From Eublepharis macularius (taxonomy: Eukaryota; Chordata; Lepidosauria; Squamata; Eublepharidae): a stretch of 64,000 bases of DNA. Made by a program: the position numbers and the translations under genes. How positions within the stretch are numbered: the first letter of the stretch is position 1; each line of letters starts with the position of its first letter. The stretch lies in assembly GCF_028583425.1 (NCBI RefSeq), contig NC_072790.1, positions 8,538,552 through 8,602,551 on the forward strand. Reading direction: 5' to 3'. Shown here piece by piece: positions 43,601-50,000 of the stretch. The notes under the pieces were generated by a model that saw only the letters and a list, made by a program, of their open reading frames with translations, made no database searches and had not been told where the DNA came from.

Positions 43601-45620
43601 TCGCCATTGCCTGCCTCTGTGTAGCGACTCTGGACTCCCTTGGCAGTCTCCCATCCAAGCCCTAACCAGAGCAGACCCTGTTTAGCTTCCGAGATCTGAT
43701 GAAACCTGGCGAGTAGCCTGGGCCATCTGTGTATTAAGCTCTTTTTTTGTTGTTGTGGTGTGCAGTTCCTTTTTGTGTATCCCTCCAGCTTTACCTGGTG
43801 AATGGAGCAGTTCCTCTGGTGGCACTGCGGCCTGTATCTTGCTTGCACAGGCAGGGCTGTGATGTTGCTAGTCCAGCAGTGAATAAGACAAAGGTGGTTG
43901 TTGTTTTTCCCCCCTCCAGTGTCCCTCCCATGCTTGGATATCAAAGAAATCAGAGCGAGCACACTTGTACATTTGTCCTGGGGAAAAGGCCCATGTCTCT
44001 GATTCTGGATTTAGTTCACTTTACAACAGAATATCCTTTTGTAAGCCAGGAAAACAGCGCTTGGAAACTCTGGGTCTCGTCACTGAAAATACCCGCACGG
44101 TTCCACTTCGTAAAGGCTGCTGCCGTAAACGAGGCTTTTTCTCTTGCATGCGTGTTTCCTGAAGCAATGGAGGGTTGTGCTTCCCCTCTGCTTGTAAGGA
44201 GTTTCAGCCGTGGGGGGGCCGAAGCCGGTAGAGGGTAACTTTTGCTTTATTCTCAACCTAGATTGCGCTTCTGGATTCTCCGACAGCTTTAAGTATGGAA
44301 GAGAAACTTCAGCAAAACGAAGCAAGGGTAAGTTTAGAGTTTGCTGGAAACTATTCTGAATGTGGAACGGAGAGTTTCTCAAGATCAGTAACTCTAGGTG
44401 GGGCTGCCCTTGAAGATTGCACGGAAGCAGCAGGTAGTTCAAAAAGTGATGGCGAGGGTCTTGGTAGGGGGTGTCCCGCTGGGATCCTATTAAGCCATTG
44501 CTACGTCACCTACCGGGCCCAATACGAGACGTTGGTTTTGATTTGAAGCCCTACAAAACTTGGATCCCAAGTACTTAAGGGACTGGTGTAAGTGGCATTC
44601 TTAGGGAACCAGGCTTGTCTGAGGGGTTAGGCTTGGTGATCCAAGGCAGGGCCTTCTCTGCTGCTGCCCCCATCCCTATTATAATTACAATTTATTTATA
44701 ATATATTTATAATAATAATTTATCATTTTAATGCTATTTATGTTTTGTGTTTTTATCTTATCTTTTATCCTGTTTTGTTGATCAAAAAGTAGTGGCCTTT
44801 TTCACACTACTTACCTGCTCCCGGAACGTTGTGAAATATTGCGCAAAAAACGCAGAAGATAGCGTCTTCTCGTGAGCTTCCGTCGGAGAAGACGCTATCT
44901 TCTGCATTTTTTGCGTGATATTTCGCAACGTTCTGGGAGCAGGTAAGTAGTGTGAAGAGGGCCAGCCGTAACTACTCTAAATAAATAAACCTCTGTTGGT
45001 TTCTTTTTGTAAATAAAAAAAAAATCAAATGTATCATTTTGTATTCCAGACTAAATCAATAAGATAAGAACCGTTGTGAATATTGTTCAGGTTAGAAACT
45101 GCAAAATAGGTGCTAATTAGAGTATATTATTAATAATCAATTATTAATAATCAGATGATAATGATCATTTGTCTTGTTCAGGAACTTCTGTACAAGAAGT
45201 ATTTCACGCACAATTTTATTGTCTTTTGTTAACCTTGTTAGTGTGTTTTGTGATTTGATTCAAGTAATCGCTGCAAGTTTAATTACTAGAAATCCTATCC
45301 AGATTTTATGATGGCCAGTCCCTAATTTAACATAGCAATTAATTAGTTCTGCAGACAAAATTGTTCACATTTAAGTAAAGAAGGTAGGATTCTCTCAGAT
45401 TTTTAGAGGGTAAAAAAGCCAGACTCTGGGAGGAGTGTCATGAGAACTGGAGCTGTTAGCCTGAGCTCCCTCACCAGTTAGTTGTGAGAATAAAATACAA
45501 GATGTAAATGCAATAGCTTAAAATTTTGGATTTCCTCCCGAAAAATGCTTTGTTTTGTAGGTGCAAGAGCTTACCAAAGAATGGACCAATAAGTGGAATG
45601 AAACCCAAAATATTCTAAAA
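12804..45620 (+). CDS. KIF16B: KIF16B, 5' portion: 12 coding exons (motor domain and neck)
   Basis: Kinesin-3 family motor. In the known family it uses ATP hydrolysis to move PI3P-positive early endosomes toward microtubule plus ends, binding them through a C-terminal PX domain that is not in this window. Joining exons 12804-12850, 21543-21612, 24785-24898, 26639-26755, 28717-28814, 36504-36613, 37367-37509, 40518-40686, 40802-40933, 42429-42604, 44262-44327 and 45561-45620 gives 1302 nt, exactly 434 codons without a stop, and all splice sites are GT..AG. Visible motifs are P-loop GQTGSGKS (residues 102-109), switch I NDVSSRSH (217-224), switch II DLAGSE (252-257), a short K-loop ending in KKK (302-304), and the neck-linker region [11 protein letters not shown] (about 352-362). 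The protein reads almost like mammalian KIF16B, including the stretch after the motor ([20 protein letters not shown]). The start ATG is the first in about 450 nt and has a good Kozak context. The exons for the FHA, coiled-coil and PX parts were not found, so the model is 3'-incomplete. Confidence 0.97.
12969..13006 (+). promoter_or_regulatory. (GGGCT)n G-quadruplex tract in intron 1
   Basis: Seven runs of three or more G, mostly spaced by CT (GGGCT repeats), starting 119 bp into intron 1 on the sense strand. It would be present in nascent RNA as well as DNA. A complementary (AGCCC)n tract lies at 13348-13364, so an RNA or DNA stem between them is also possible. Confidence 0.6.
14481..16000 (-). 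mobile_element. CR1 LINE, 5'-truncated, antisense to KIF16B
   Basis: The 3' end at 14481 begins TCATAGAATCACAGAGGGGC, typical of an inverted CR1 tail. Reading the minus strand gives reverse transcriptase fragments in order: [20 protein letters not shown] (about 15900-15960), [20 protein letters not shown] (about 15750), [20 protein letters not shown] and [17 protein letters not shown] (15262-15537), then [12 protein letters not shown] and [14 protein letters not shown] (14727-14981). Frames are broken by shifts and the 5' part (endonuclease) is missing, so it is a dead copy in intron 1. Confidence 0.9.
16116..16436 (+). mobile_element. Non-autonomous hAT-like DNA transposon
   Basis: Starts CAGGGCCTGCAGCC and ends CTGGGGACTTCTG, degraded ends of the CAGGGGTC..GACCCCTG type. 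The body (GCAGCTTCCCTTCAGTCGCA, AAACATCTGCATGATG) is shared with 37622-37882 and 47590-47979. No transposase. Confidence 0.65.
16800..16938 (+). repeat. 5S-derived SINE (5S-Sauria type), 5' part with 44-bp duplication
   Basis: GGAAGCTAAGCAGGGTCAG and GTACTTGGATGGGAGACCGC are 5S rRNA internal-promoter sequence. A 44-bp segment starting ACTTGGATGG is directly duplicated (16851 and 16895). It is followed at once by an inverted 5S SINE. Confidence 0.85.
16955..17135 (-). repeat. 5S-derived SINE, antisense
   Basis: Reverse complement of the family: GGGTTTGCTGTTGCCTGCCT, then CCGACCCCACTTAGCTTCCG and AGATCTGGC. It forms an inverted pair with 16800-16938. Confidence 0.8.
17431..17565 (+). repeat. 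(TAGA)n-(GATAT)n compound microsatellite
   Basis: About 13 TAGA units change directly into about 17 GATAT units at about 17481. AT-rich DNA follows. Confidence 0.97.
17566..18433. other. T-rich intron 1 sequence, unidentified
   Basis: Long T-rich strand resembling the 3' region of an antisense LINE, but no reverse transcriptase motif could be read, so no family is assigned. Confidence 0.35.
18434..18540 (-). mobile_element. CR1 3'-end fragment, antisense
   Basis: AGAATCATAGGGTTGGAAGG then GACCTCTAGGGTCATCTAGT is the inverted 3' UTR of CR1. Only about 100 bp remain. Confidence 0.8.
18855..19030 (+). repeat. tRNA-derived SINE, family 1
   Basis: B box GGGTTCAAATCCCCACT, then GGCTGGGTGACCTTGGGCC and CTAACCTACCTCACAGGGTT, the core of a common squamate tRNA SINE. 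Confidence 0.8.
19635..19675 (+). repeat. (GT)n microsatellite
   Basis: About 20 uninterrupted GT dinucleotides in intron 1. Confidence 0.97.
20413..20604 (+). repeat. tRNA-derived SINE, family 1, diverged
   Basis: GGGAGATTCAGGCTCAAAT (degraded B box) and TCTCAGCCTAACCTACCTCA, then GTTCCTTGGAAGAAAAGTAG at the 3' end. Confidence 0.7.
20925..21365 (+). repeat. tRNA-derived SINE, family 1, interrupted by a DNA element
   Basis: The 5' half (20925-21051, with CCAGGTTCGAATCTCCACT) continues at 21264-21365 (TCTACCTCACAGCTACGTTG). Between them sits the element at 21052-21263. Confidence 0.7.
21052..21263. mobile_element. Short DNA transposon with TAAGGTTGCCA-type ends
   Basis: Ends TAAGGTGGCC and TTGGCAACCTTA are imperfect inverted repeats. 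The flanks CCTCCCTC and TCTACCTC agree at 6 of 8 positions, which fits an aged 8-bp hAT-type target duplication. It shares ATCAATTCCCCTTTAGGAAA-type and GGAATTTCCC segments with 60630-60830. Confidence 0.6.
21543..21612 (+). CDS. KIF16B: KIF16B coding exon 2
   Basis: Completes Arg16 and encodes [19 protein letters not shown] and the following TNMK (residues 17-39). The acceptor is a T-rich tract ending TTTTTTACAG; the donor is AAG|GTGAGA. It matches the human exon, where the same stretch begins REKDL. Confidence 0.97.
21725..21955 (+). repeat. tRNA-type SINE, family 2
   Basis: GGTTCCAATCCCACTCCTGC (B-box-like), CCTGAGCTCAGCAGGTGGCC, then TGTCCAGAAGGGTGCTGTA. Same family as 336, 29325 and 56690. 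Confidence 0.75.
22541..23054 (+). repeat. 20-bp minisatellite, about 26 copies
   Basis: The unit GGCCTTCCTCCAGCCTCGGG repeats with almost no length change; point variants such as CTCAGG and CTCCC are scattered. It is open in all six frames, producing false ORFs of about 210 codons on both strands. The array lies in intron 2 inside an inverted repeat (22538-22554 and 23091-23107). Confidence 0.97.
23365..23510 (-). repeat. tRNA-derived SINE, antisense, diverged
   Basis: GGGAGGCAGGTTAGCCTGAG, then GACCCCGGGTCACTCAGGTC and a degraded inverted B box. Confidence 0.55.
23500..23950. mobile_element. Inverted-repeat DNA element
   Basis: CAATGTTAGCCAGGAAACAT with AGTTTAAAAAGACAGAGCTG (23561-23600) is mirrored by CTGGCTCTGTCTTTTTAAAC with TACCCTTCCCGGCTAACATT (23851-23890), with looser matches outside (ACACGCG on both sides). 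A non-autonomous foldback or MITE-like element in intron 2; superfamily not assigned. Confidence 0.65.
23955..24115 (+). repeat. 5S-derived SINE, diverged
   Basis: TCTGATCTCATCGGAGCTTG, GGTAAGCAGGGTCGACC and TTGAATGGGAGGCC match the 5S-Sauria head. Confidence 0.75.
24119..24290 (+). repeat. 5S-derived SINE
   Basis: TTTCAGAAGCTAAACCGGGT and TTAGTACTTGGATGGGAGGA followed by GTGGCAACCCACCTCTGC. Tandem with the previous copy. Confidence 0.85.
24785..24898 (+). CDS. KIF16B: KIF16B coding exon 3
   Basis: 38 codons (residues 40-77), starting [20 protein letters not shown] and ending YACQEM. It contains the conserved FTYDF strand of the kinesin core. The acceptor is CATCTTTAG and the donor ATG|GTAAGC, both in phase 0. 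Confidence 0.97.
25472..25562. mobile_element. Short palindromic MITE
   Basis: CCTGGTTTTGCAGTCC at the left and GCATACAACCAGG at the right pair, with AAGCCCCACTGCATAAAATG in the middle. About 90 bp, in intron 3. Confidence 0.6.
25720..25806. mobile_element. Palindromic MITE (87 bp)
   Basis: Nearly self-complementary: CAGTACAATCCTAAACAGAC on the left, CTGTTTAGGATTGCACTG on the right, and CCCATTGAAATCAATGGG as the palindromic centre. A family common in reptile genomes, here in intron 3. Confidence 0.8.
26639..26755 (+). CDS. KIF16B: KIF16B coding exon 4 (P-loop exon)
   Basis: 39 codons (residues 78-116), starting [19 protein letters not shown]. It carries the nucleotide-binding P-loop GQTGSGKS at 102-109, followed by YTMMGNA. 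The acceptor polypyrimidine tract is unusual: 11 consecutive C (26621-26631), then GCCTCAG. The donor is GCT|GTATGT. A CATC microsatellite starts only 50 bp downstream. Confidence 0.97.
26806..26872 (+). repeat. (CATC)n microsatellite
   Basis: About 16 CATC units, 50 bp after exon 4 and immediately before an L2-like LINE fragment. Confidence 0.97.
26873..27905 (+). mobile_element. L2-like LINE, C-terminal RT and 3' tail
   Basis: Broken reverse transcriptase pieces: [14 protein letters not shown] (26874), [32 protein letters not shown] (to about 27110), [50 protein letters not shown] (to about 27507). The AT-rich 3' tail ends TAATAAAAATCC near 27901. Several frameshifts; inactive. Confidence 0.85.
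28717..28814 (+). CDS. KIF16B: KIF16B coding exon 5
   Basis: Encodes [20 protein letters not shown] and on to ASFRTEV, plus two bases of Ser149 (residues 117-149). The GLIPR..LF segment is a kinesin-core helix conserved in kinesin-3. The acceptor is TCCTTGTAG and the donor is AG|GTACGT. Confidence 0.97.
29325..29465 (+). repeat. tRNA-type SINE, family 2, left half (split by L1)
   Basis: Contains CAGCACTCTGCTGGTTCAGC and CCTGAGCTCAGCAGGTGGCC and stops at ACCAACACTGACTTTG (29450-29465), which is the L1 target duplication. It resumes at 35764. Confidence 0.85.
30290..34053 (-). pseudogene. L1 ORF2 (endonuclease and reverse transcriptase), broken
   Basis: Minus strand. It starts [20 protein letters not shown] at 34053. 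The frame shifts by one base near 33955, before [16 protein letters not shown]. The long open part (33956-31488) holds apurinic endonuclease motifs ([38 protein letters not shown]) and reverse transcriptase motifs ([64 protein letters not shown], catalytic FADD in [14 protein letters not shown]). A TAG stop at 31490-31488 interrupts the frame, which continues as [21 protein letters not shown] second shift near 31015 leads into [11 protein letters not shown]. The C-terminal part has a Cys-rich segment ([20 protein letters not shown]) and ends ELWQFENY. Confidence 0.92.
34050..34835 (-). CDS. L1 ORF1 protein (RNA-binding chaperone)
   Basis: Intact 261-codon frame starting [20 protein letters not shown]. 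Residues about 15-85 are rich in K/E/L heptads ([20 protein letters not shown]), a coiled coil that in L1 drives trimerisation. Residues about 100-200 resemble the L1 RRM domain ([31 protein letters not shown]). The C-terminal part is basic ([27 protein letters not shown]), like the L1 CTD. It is shorter than mammalian ORF1p. It ends in TGA overlapping the ORF2 ATG. Confidence 0.9.
   Translation of the reverse strand: MSKKEWQTAIENLDKKFMEMLKELKETKQELVKEVKEVKETVKNELAEVKKGMETIQNDLQAAQQKVNVVEKVVENLSDTQRTEMRVMRGRMAVAESKYMEKQLRFRGLLEVEGKTAQEQIVEVLAEYLGKEEEEIVAILDVVYRINSRFATQRKLPRDVIVQFTTRNIREMIVSKQFQDPLEVDGKTVIIMKELPRSVLLDRKKYKALVQILKDMKIRYRWELPEGLSFEFGGVKKRIRSETEMEKFLRDNEKDLPTTRP
35764..35860 (+). 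repeat. tRNA-type SINE, family 2, right half (split by L1)
   Basis: Continues the SINE from 29465 after the second target-site copy: TTCACTGCTTCAAGTGGGAC and CTACAAGAGCGGTATATAAG. Confidence 0.8.
36345..36457 (+). mobile_element. Twin-primed retroinsertion of a dispersed repeat
   Basis: A 113-bp insert. The first part, CAAAATCAAAGAGTCCAGTA with GCACCTTTAAGACTAACC, is the inverse of the second, TAGTCTTAAAGGTGCTACTG with GACTC, which continues into CAGACTAACACGGCTAAC. Perfect 13-bp flanks TTGAAATATCTGG lie at 36332-36344 and 36458-36470. A second copy of the family is at 57262-57400. The family is common in reptiles; I do not name it. Confidence 0.8.
36504..36613 (+). CDS. KIF16B: KIF16B coding exon 6
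   Basis: Completes Ser149, then reads [20 protein letters not shown] and on to [10 protein letters not shown] (to residue 185, plus the first base of Asp186). [13 protein letters not shown] is a universal kinesin signature. The acceptor is TTGTTGTAG and the donor GAAG|GTAAGA. It lies 33 bp downstream of a twin-primed repeat insertion ending at 36470. Confidence 0.97.
37098..37312 (+). repeat. tRNA-derived SINE, family 1
   Basis: A-box-like TGTGTAGTGGTTAGAGTG, B-box-like CCGGTCCAAATTCCCAC, CTAACCTGCCTCACAGGGTT and tail GGGCTATAAATGAAGG. The most complete copy of this family in the window. Confidence 0.85.
37367..37509 (+). CDS. KIF16B: KIF16B coding exon 7 (switch I exon)
   Basis: Completes Asp186, then 47 codons starting [20 protein letters not shown] and ending IFTINFTQ (residues 187-233). 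It contains [19 protein letters not shown], in which NDVSSRSH is switch I. The acceptor is CTCATTCAG and the donor CAG|GTGAGA. Confidence 0.97.
37549..37621 (-). mobile_element. CR1 3'-end fragment, antisense
   Basis: GGATCATGCAGCTGGAAGGG and GTCATCTAGTCCAACTCCCT are the inverted 3' end of CR1. It is cut by the adjoining hAT-like element. Confidence 0.7.
37622..37882 (+). mobile_element. Non-autonomous hAT-like element, 3'-truncated
   Basis: Begins CAGGGGTCCGCAACCTTTTT, a standard hAT end. The body shares GCTTCCCTTCAGTTGCACAG and AAAAATCTGCACAACCAATC with the copies at 16116 and 47590. Confidence 0.7.
38563..38750 (+). repeat. tRNA-derived SINE, family 1
   Basis: TGTTGTGTAGTGGTCAAAGT (A box), CAGCCTAACCTACCTCACAG and CTTGGAGGCAGGGTGATATG. 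Confidence 0.8.
38817..39760 (+). mobile_element. L2-like LINE, C-terminal part and 3' tail
   Basis: Reverse transcriptase C-terminal pieces: [54 protein letters not shown] and [18 protein letters not shown] (39005-39330). The 3' tail ends in AAATAAAATAAATA near 39756. Inactive, in intron 7. Confidence 0.85.
40518..40686 (+). CDS. KIF16B: KIF16B coding exon 8 (switch II exon)
   Basis: 56 codons plus one base (residues 234-290), beginning [20 protein letters not shown]. It contains DLAGSE (252-257, switch II) and the [20 protein letters not shown] helix. The acceptor is TTTTCCTGCAG and the donor TTAG|GTACGT. A long poly-C tract lies about 80 bp upstream. Confidence 0.97.
40802..40933 (+). CDS. 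KIF16B: KIF16B coding exon 9 (K-loop exon)
   Basis: Completes Ala290, then 43 codons starting [20 protein letters not shown] (residues 291-333, plus the first base of Thr334). The insert ending IKKK is the loop-12/K-loop position of kinesin-3. It is followed by [20 protein letters not shown], a kinesin signature. The acceptor is TTTGTAG and the donor GCCA|GTGAGT. Intron 8 is only 115 bp. Confidence 0.97.
41041..41283. mobile_element. Palindromic hAT-like MITE
   Basis: Ends CAGGGCTTTTTTT and AAAAAAAGCCTGG. The flanks AGTGGTGG (41033-41040) and AGTGGCGG (41284-41291) form an 8-bp target duplication with one change. Two 54-nt arms (41092-41145 and 41176-41229) are inverse copies with one mismatch around a 30-nt loop. 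No coding capacity. Intron 9. Confidence 0.85.
41520..41700 (-). repeat. tRNA-derived SINE, antisense
   Basis: CCGCATTTCTCCCAGTGGGA, then GGTGGGGATTTGAAGCTG (inverted B box) and GGCACTCTACACACC. Confidence 0.7.
42429..42604 (+). CDS. KIF16B: KIF16B coding exon 10 (end of motor, neck)
   Basis: Completes Thr334, then 58 codons starting [20 protein letters not shown] and ending [12 protein letters not shown] (residues 335-392). It covers the last motor helix, the neck-linker region ([10 protein letters not shown]) and the first neck helix ([13 protein letters not shown]). The acceptor is CCTTCAG and the donor CAG|GTGAGC. Confidence 0.97.
43525..43735 (-). repeat. 5S-derived SINE, antisense
   Basis: CCACAGGGGTTTTCAAGGC, CATTGCCTGCCTCTGTGTAG, CAGTCTCCCATCCAAGCCCT and GTTTAGCTTCCGAGATCTGA: a nearly complete inverted 5S-Sauria type SINE in intron 10. 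Confidence 0.88.
44262..44327 (+). CDS. KIF16B: KIF16B coding exon 11
   Basis: 22 codons, [20 protein letters not shown] then AR (residues 393-414), matching the segment after the neck in mammalian KIF16B. The acceptor is CAACCTAG and the donor AGG|GTAAGT. Confidence 0.96.
44395..44790 (+). mobile_element. L2-like LINE 3' fragment
   Basis: GGGGCTGCCCTTGAAGATTG, GTGTCCCGCTGGGATCCTAT and an AT-rich tail resemble the 3' part of the L2-like elements at 26873 and 38817, strongly decayed. Confidence 0.55.
44794..44963. mobile_element. Long-hairpin MITE
   Basis: Two 78-nt arms (44794-44871 and 44886-44963) with ends GGCC..GGCC are inverse copies with about 7 mismatches around a 14-nt loop. No transposase; superfamily not assigned. 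In intron 11 transcripts it would fold into a long near-perfect hairpin. Confidence 0.85.
45561..45620 (+). CDS. KIF16B: KIF16B coding exon 12
   Basis: 20 codons, [20 protein letters not shown] (residues 415-434), the helix just before the FHA domain in KIF16B. The acceptor is TGTTTTGTAG and the donor AAA|GTAAGG. The next human-type exon (starting EQTLALRKEG) was not found downstream, so it lies outside the window. Confidence 0.96.
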
Positions 45621-47584
45621 GTAAGGATTAGTTTACATGTTTTATTTTTTATGTCTGAATGTTTATTATGGATTCCATTGTGTAGAATGGAGTCTGGTAC
45701 ATGGTACAGAGGAAAACCAATGTGCACAATATGGCTAGAATTAAAAAAAAACTCCAGTTGGTTAAATCTGATTTAAACTGTTCCTTCTTGGAAAGATGAA
45801 GTTAGATGCTTAAGGGAGAACTTGACTGATGGATCCTTTATTGTGTGAAGAACACCCCAATAGACAGCCAGTTTTCTGGTTAGCGAACAAATGAGTATTT
45901 GAAAAGTCATTTAAAACACTTAATGCAAGGCACATAAATACGTTTTCCTCCTTAAACGGGATTTAAAGCTACCAGTAATGCTCATTTATTGAACTTGAAT
46001 CTATTCAGGACATCAGAATTTTAACGTGGGTATTTCTCCCACTACTTGGTTATTATGCATTGTGTGTTCTGTTACCCTAACATTTTGGTGTAAGGATACC
46101 GCTGGAAATAGGTGATTTAACGTCGCAGTCCTCAGAAAATCTAGGTTGAAGGTTAGTTTAAGGATATCAGGGAGAGGTGCGGTTCTATCAGTGTCTGCGC
46201 ATGCAGGAAACTGCTTTTGCAATTTCACCAGTACTTACTGAACTCCACCCGTCTGGGATGCGTTGTTGTTGTTCTTGTTCTTGTTGTTGTTGTACAGAAA
46301 TTGCTGGAAGTTGGTGTTGGTCGCCTAAGGGAAAAAAATCCCCAACCAGGATCCACTTAATAGAGAACTGGAGGGACTGCGGAGCGTGGCTGGGCTCCTT
46401 TGGGTAATGTCTGAGCCAGCAGTCCTTTGGGCCTGACTGGATTTAATCTGAGAATTCTTACACAGCAGAGAGCAGAAGCAAAGGAAAATGGAAGAATATC
46501 CTTCGTGGGGAAAAGGGAATGTCCCGTTCCTTTTGGACCACCGAGAAGTTGAGTCTGTTCTGTCTGATGTCCTAGATCTGCTTTGACTTAGGCGAGAGTT
46601 ACGATGGACTCCATTGGAATAGTCCCATTCTAGCATCGTTTCCAATCCCAGAGATCCTGCCTTAGCTTAGCTTGGCGTCACAGGGAGCTTCGTCGTCGTC
46701 ATCCTCCTCCTCCTTTGGCACCCCTTCCTGCTGCTGCGGCTGCTTTGAGCTTTCTCCCCTTCTGCCCCACCGTGCTCCACCTCTCCCCAGCTGAGCAGGA
46801 TATCGGCCTTCCCCCTGGCAGCCCAGGCCATACCCAGTAAACCAGAAGTGGCAACGTCACTGATTCTGATGTGGGCCTCTGCAATGGCACTGGCAAAGTA
46901 AGCAGCACCTGGATGTGGCCCCCGTGGATCTTGACACCCCCGCTGGGTAGAGGGCCAGCAGCAGAGCATGCCCGGGGCTCATCTCATAGGGCAGTGTTGG
47001 CGCCTTATATTCCCAAAGCACATTACACTAAATTTGATTGTGTTTGATTGTTTGGTTTTGTTGGTTGAGTCTGGACTCAGCTATAAAAGTATTTTAAATA
47101 CATAAATATGACGTATATATGTCGTATTTTGCAAATATGACATATATTCTGCAGGGCCGAGGCTTAGGAGGACTCACAGAGGAAAGAAAGTATCACCCCC
47201 CCCCCACACACACACGCACCAGTCCCTTTTCCCACCCACCCCTCCCACCCCCGGGGTCCCTTCAGGCTCCCTTGAGACAGAGGTGTTTGCGTAACACTTG
47301 GGATTGGTACAGCAAGTGTTGCCCAAACTCTGGTGTGGGTTTATTTTTTGTTCTTGAGCACCATCAACTTTTGGGAGGCTTTTTGTTCCCAAATTAGGAG
47401 GTTGTTTTTTTTTTTAAGTGATGTTTTCCTGCCAAGCTGGGTATATCGAGGACAGTTTGGATGTGCCGCTTTTCTTTTTTTCCCACTCCATCTGGCATCT
47501 TATAAAAACTGGGTTTGTGGAAACCTGGTTGCGGCCAAGACCTTTGCATGAGTTTGCTTGCCTGCGCGTGGGCCATTATGGATT
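45621..47584. other. Intron 12, first part, no feature recognised
   Basis: No exon-like conservation was seen. Open frames around 46667-46969 (minus) are GC- and CCT-rich without a recognisable domain. A TTG/CTT-rich run lies at about 46264-46295. Confidence 0.4.
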
Positions 47585-47589
47585 TTTTG

Positions 47590-47979
47590 CAGGGGTCGCC
47601 AGTCTTTGCAAGCCCCCAAAGGGCTGCCCCAGGATGTGGAGCCAGCCCCCAAATATCCGGGAGTGATGTGTAACTCGAATAGTAATTCTTCAGTGTTTCA
47701 GTCTGAAGTTCTCTTTAACAGGATGCCTTTAAAAATGAACGTATCGTTCATAAGTATATTCTTGCTTACATGCAGCTGAGCTTCCCTTCAGCCGCTCGGT
47801 GAAGATCCTTACGTTGTTGTGGCAACTGCTGCCGAAGCAGTTTTTTAAAAATCTGCACAGCCAATCAGATGCCCTGCTGGGTAAAACTTCCACCCAACCT
47901 CACCGACTTTCTAAAAATACTTGGCGGGCACCAGGAAAGGTGGAGGTGGGCACCAGAGGTGCCACGTTGGGGACCCCTG
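47590..47979 (+). mobile_element. Non-autonomous hAT-like element, both ends present
   Basis: Begins CAGGGGTCGCCAG and ends TTGGGGACCCCTG, giving an outer CAGGGGTC/GACCCCTG inverted repeat. The body matches 16116-16436 (GAGCTTCCCTTCAGCCGC, AAATCTGCACAGCCAATC, GGGCACCAGGAAAGG). No transposase. Confidence 0.75.
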
Positions 47980-49689
47980 GGTTAGTGGGTACTTTTATTA
48001 TCCCTTTTGCCAACTCGCTTAGCGTTCGTGGTTTCCTTTTATGATGAGCTTTTTATAAATTAGCAAAGGCCTGGTGAACTTCTGTACCTCCGTCTGGTTA
48101 AAACAAATCAAAATCTTTAGCTCATAGCAGTAATATATGGTGTTCTTTTCTTAGAATATCATACAAGGAACAAGCTGATTGGTGGTGGGACCCAGCCAAC
48201 CAGTTTGCACCCTTACTCATGAGCCATCAAAGCATGCATGACTCCTGACTTCCCCCCAGTTTAACTCGTTTCCACCCTGACTTTGCATCCGAGACGGGTT
48301 CCACAGTTGCGGCTGATCGTTTTATTGGGGCATGTTGATTTTGCGGCTTCCTTCCCCCCCCCCTTAAATCCGTCCTGCTTGCATTTTATAAAAGGCAACC
48401 ACTTTGCCGTCAGTCTGTTCAGTCGAGCCCGCCTTGCCAATAACATAACGGTTTTGCGCTTCAAAATAAAGTACACACAATCTGGAGAGCGGTGTGGCAC
48501 CAAGACCCGCCTGGCAGATGGCACGGCAGAATGAACCAATTTGCTTCATTTCTGTCCAGAGATTGAGTTGGGGTGTGCATATTGTTTGAAATGGTGGTGC
48601 AGCTTTTATATTATAACGGGATCTGAGGGGTGGTGGTGGTGGTGGTGGTGGTATGGCTTCCCTAAAAAAGAACATTTTTAAATAGTTAGCTTTTAAAACT
48701 TGATCCTCTTTGTTTGGTCCGCTCTAGTTTTGATGTGTCAATCATATGGAACTGGCTTATGTTTCGTATTTTAATTGGTGTCTGTACGACAGGCTTGCTT
48801 CAGGGGAAATGGAAGCGTTGACTCATTTATCTGTTCTACTTTACTGCTGCATGCTAAAACTCTGTGTCTTGGGAAGAAGCAAACTTTAAGTGTATGCTAT
48901 AAAAATACAGCTTCTGCAACATAAAACAGCTGGAAATTTTGGCTTTCTGGCACTTGCAGTAGCTCCCTGCGTATTTGCAGTAACAATTCAGCATTCTCTT
49001 CCCATCCGTTTACTCTCCAGTGTGCTCTTCTTGAGAACTGCAAGGCACTTGCCCTGAGATGTGCCTGTTCCAGAACTGCTGAGTGAAGTAGCGGCTGCTT
49101 CTGCTGTGAGACTGGTCACCTCTACGTTTTTTTTAACTTGTCTGGCTTGAAGAGGCTTGCAGTGGGAGAAGTCCTCCAACCAGAGGACAGTAGCCTTATG
49201 TTTTTTTAAAAAAACATACACCCACCAAAACAGATTTCTGTGGGCATTATCAGGCTTTATTCATTCCTGGATCCCCGTGGTCAGAAAAACATTCTTCCGT
49301 TTAAAAACCGTTTCCCCTGAAGAGCGCCTTCTTTGAATTCAAGCCGCGCTAGGAATTATGGGCCGAATAAGAGAGCAGTCGTGCACAACGTTATTCCAGT
49401 CTGTGCTTGTTGATTCAAGTGGGATTGGACTGGAATATCTCAGCACTGAACTGTACCGTCAGTGTTCCTAAAGCCCAAATAGGCCCGTGAAACAATGCGC
49501 TTATTTCAGACCCCCAAAATGAGAGGGAGGGAGGGATATTTTACTGGATTATTTTCCCTAGAATGGGTGGTGGAAATATTTTTAATGTGGCAATAAACTT
49601 CTGGGGTGTTTTCACCTCAATATGTTCAATGTGTTTAGGGAAGAAAAACTGCCCCAGCTGGAAAATGCATAGGATTTCTGGTTTTGTTT
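47980..49689. other. Intron 12, no gene; (GGT)n at 48628-48652
   Basis: Unique-looking intron with a short GGT microsatellite and poly-C at 48353-48363. No coding or RNA feature recognised. Confidence 0.45.
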
Positions 49690-50000
49690 GTTGTTTTTTT
49701 TACTGTATATGCTTTTTGTTTACCAAAAGCAAATTGTGAGTGGTAACTGACTGCACTTTGGGGATATCATTTACTACTACAGGTGACAATGCCCTAAATT
49801 CTCGAGATGCTGTTGATTTCGCCCATGGGCAGCCTGGCACCTGCAGGAGACCCTGTTCGGATGAGCGAAGCTGCCGTGGAGGGACATGGGGAGGGAGGTG
49901 GTCCCGTAGGTGCGCTGGGCCAAGGCCGTGAAGAGCTTTGCATGTAACAACCAATACTTCACTGAGAATTGCTGAGAGACAATATGGTAAGATAAGTTCT
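49690..50000 (-). mobile_element. L2-like LINE fragment, antisense
   Basis: The minus strand reads VVTCKALHGLGPAHLRDHLP and PHVPPRQLRSSEQGLLQVPG, the L2-like C-terminal motif also seen at 39005-39330. Confidence 0.7.

Noticed and set aside
46667..46969. 100-codon minus-strand ORF as a small gene
   Set aside because: Short, low-complexity C-terminus (SSRSSRKGCQRRRR), no recognised domain and no splice support.
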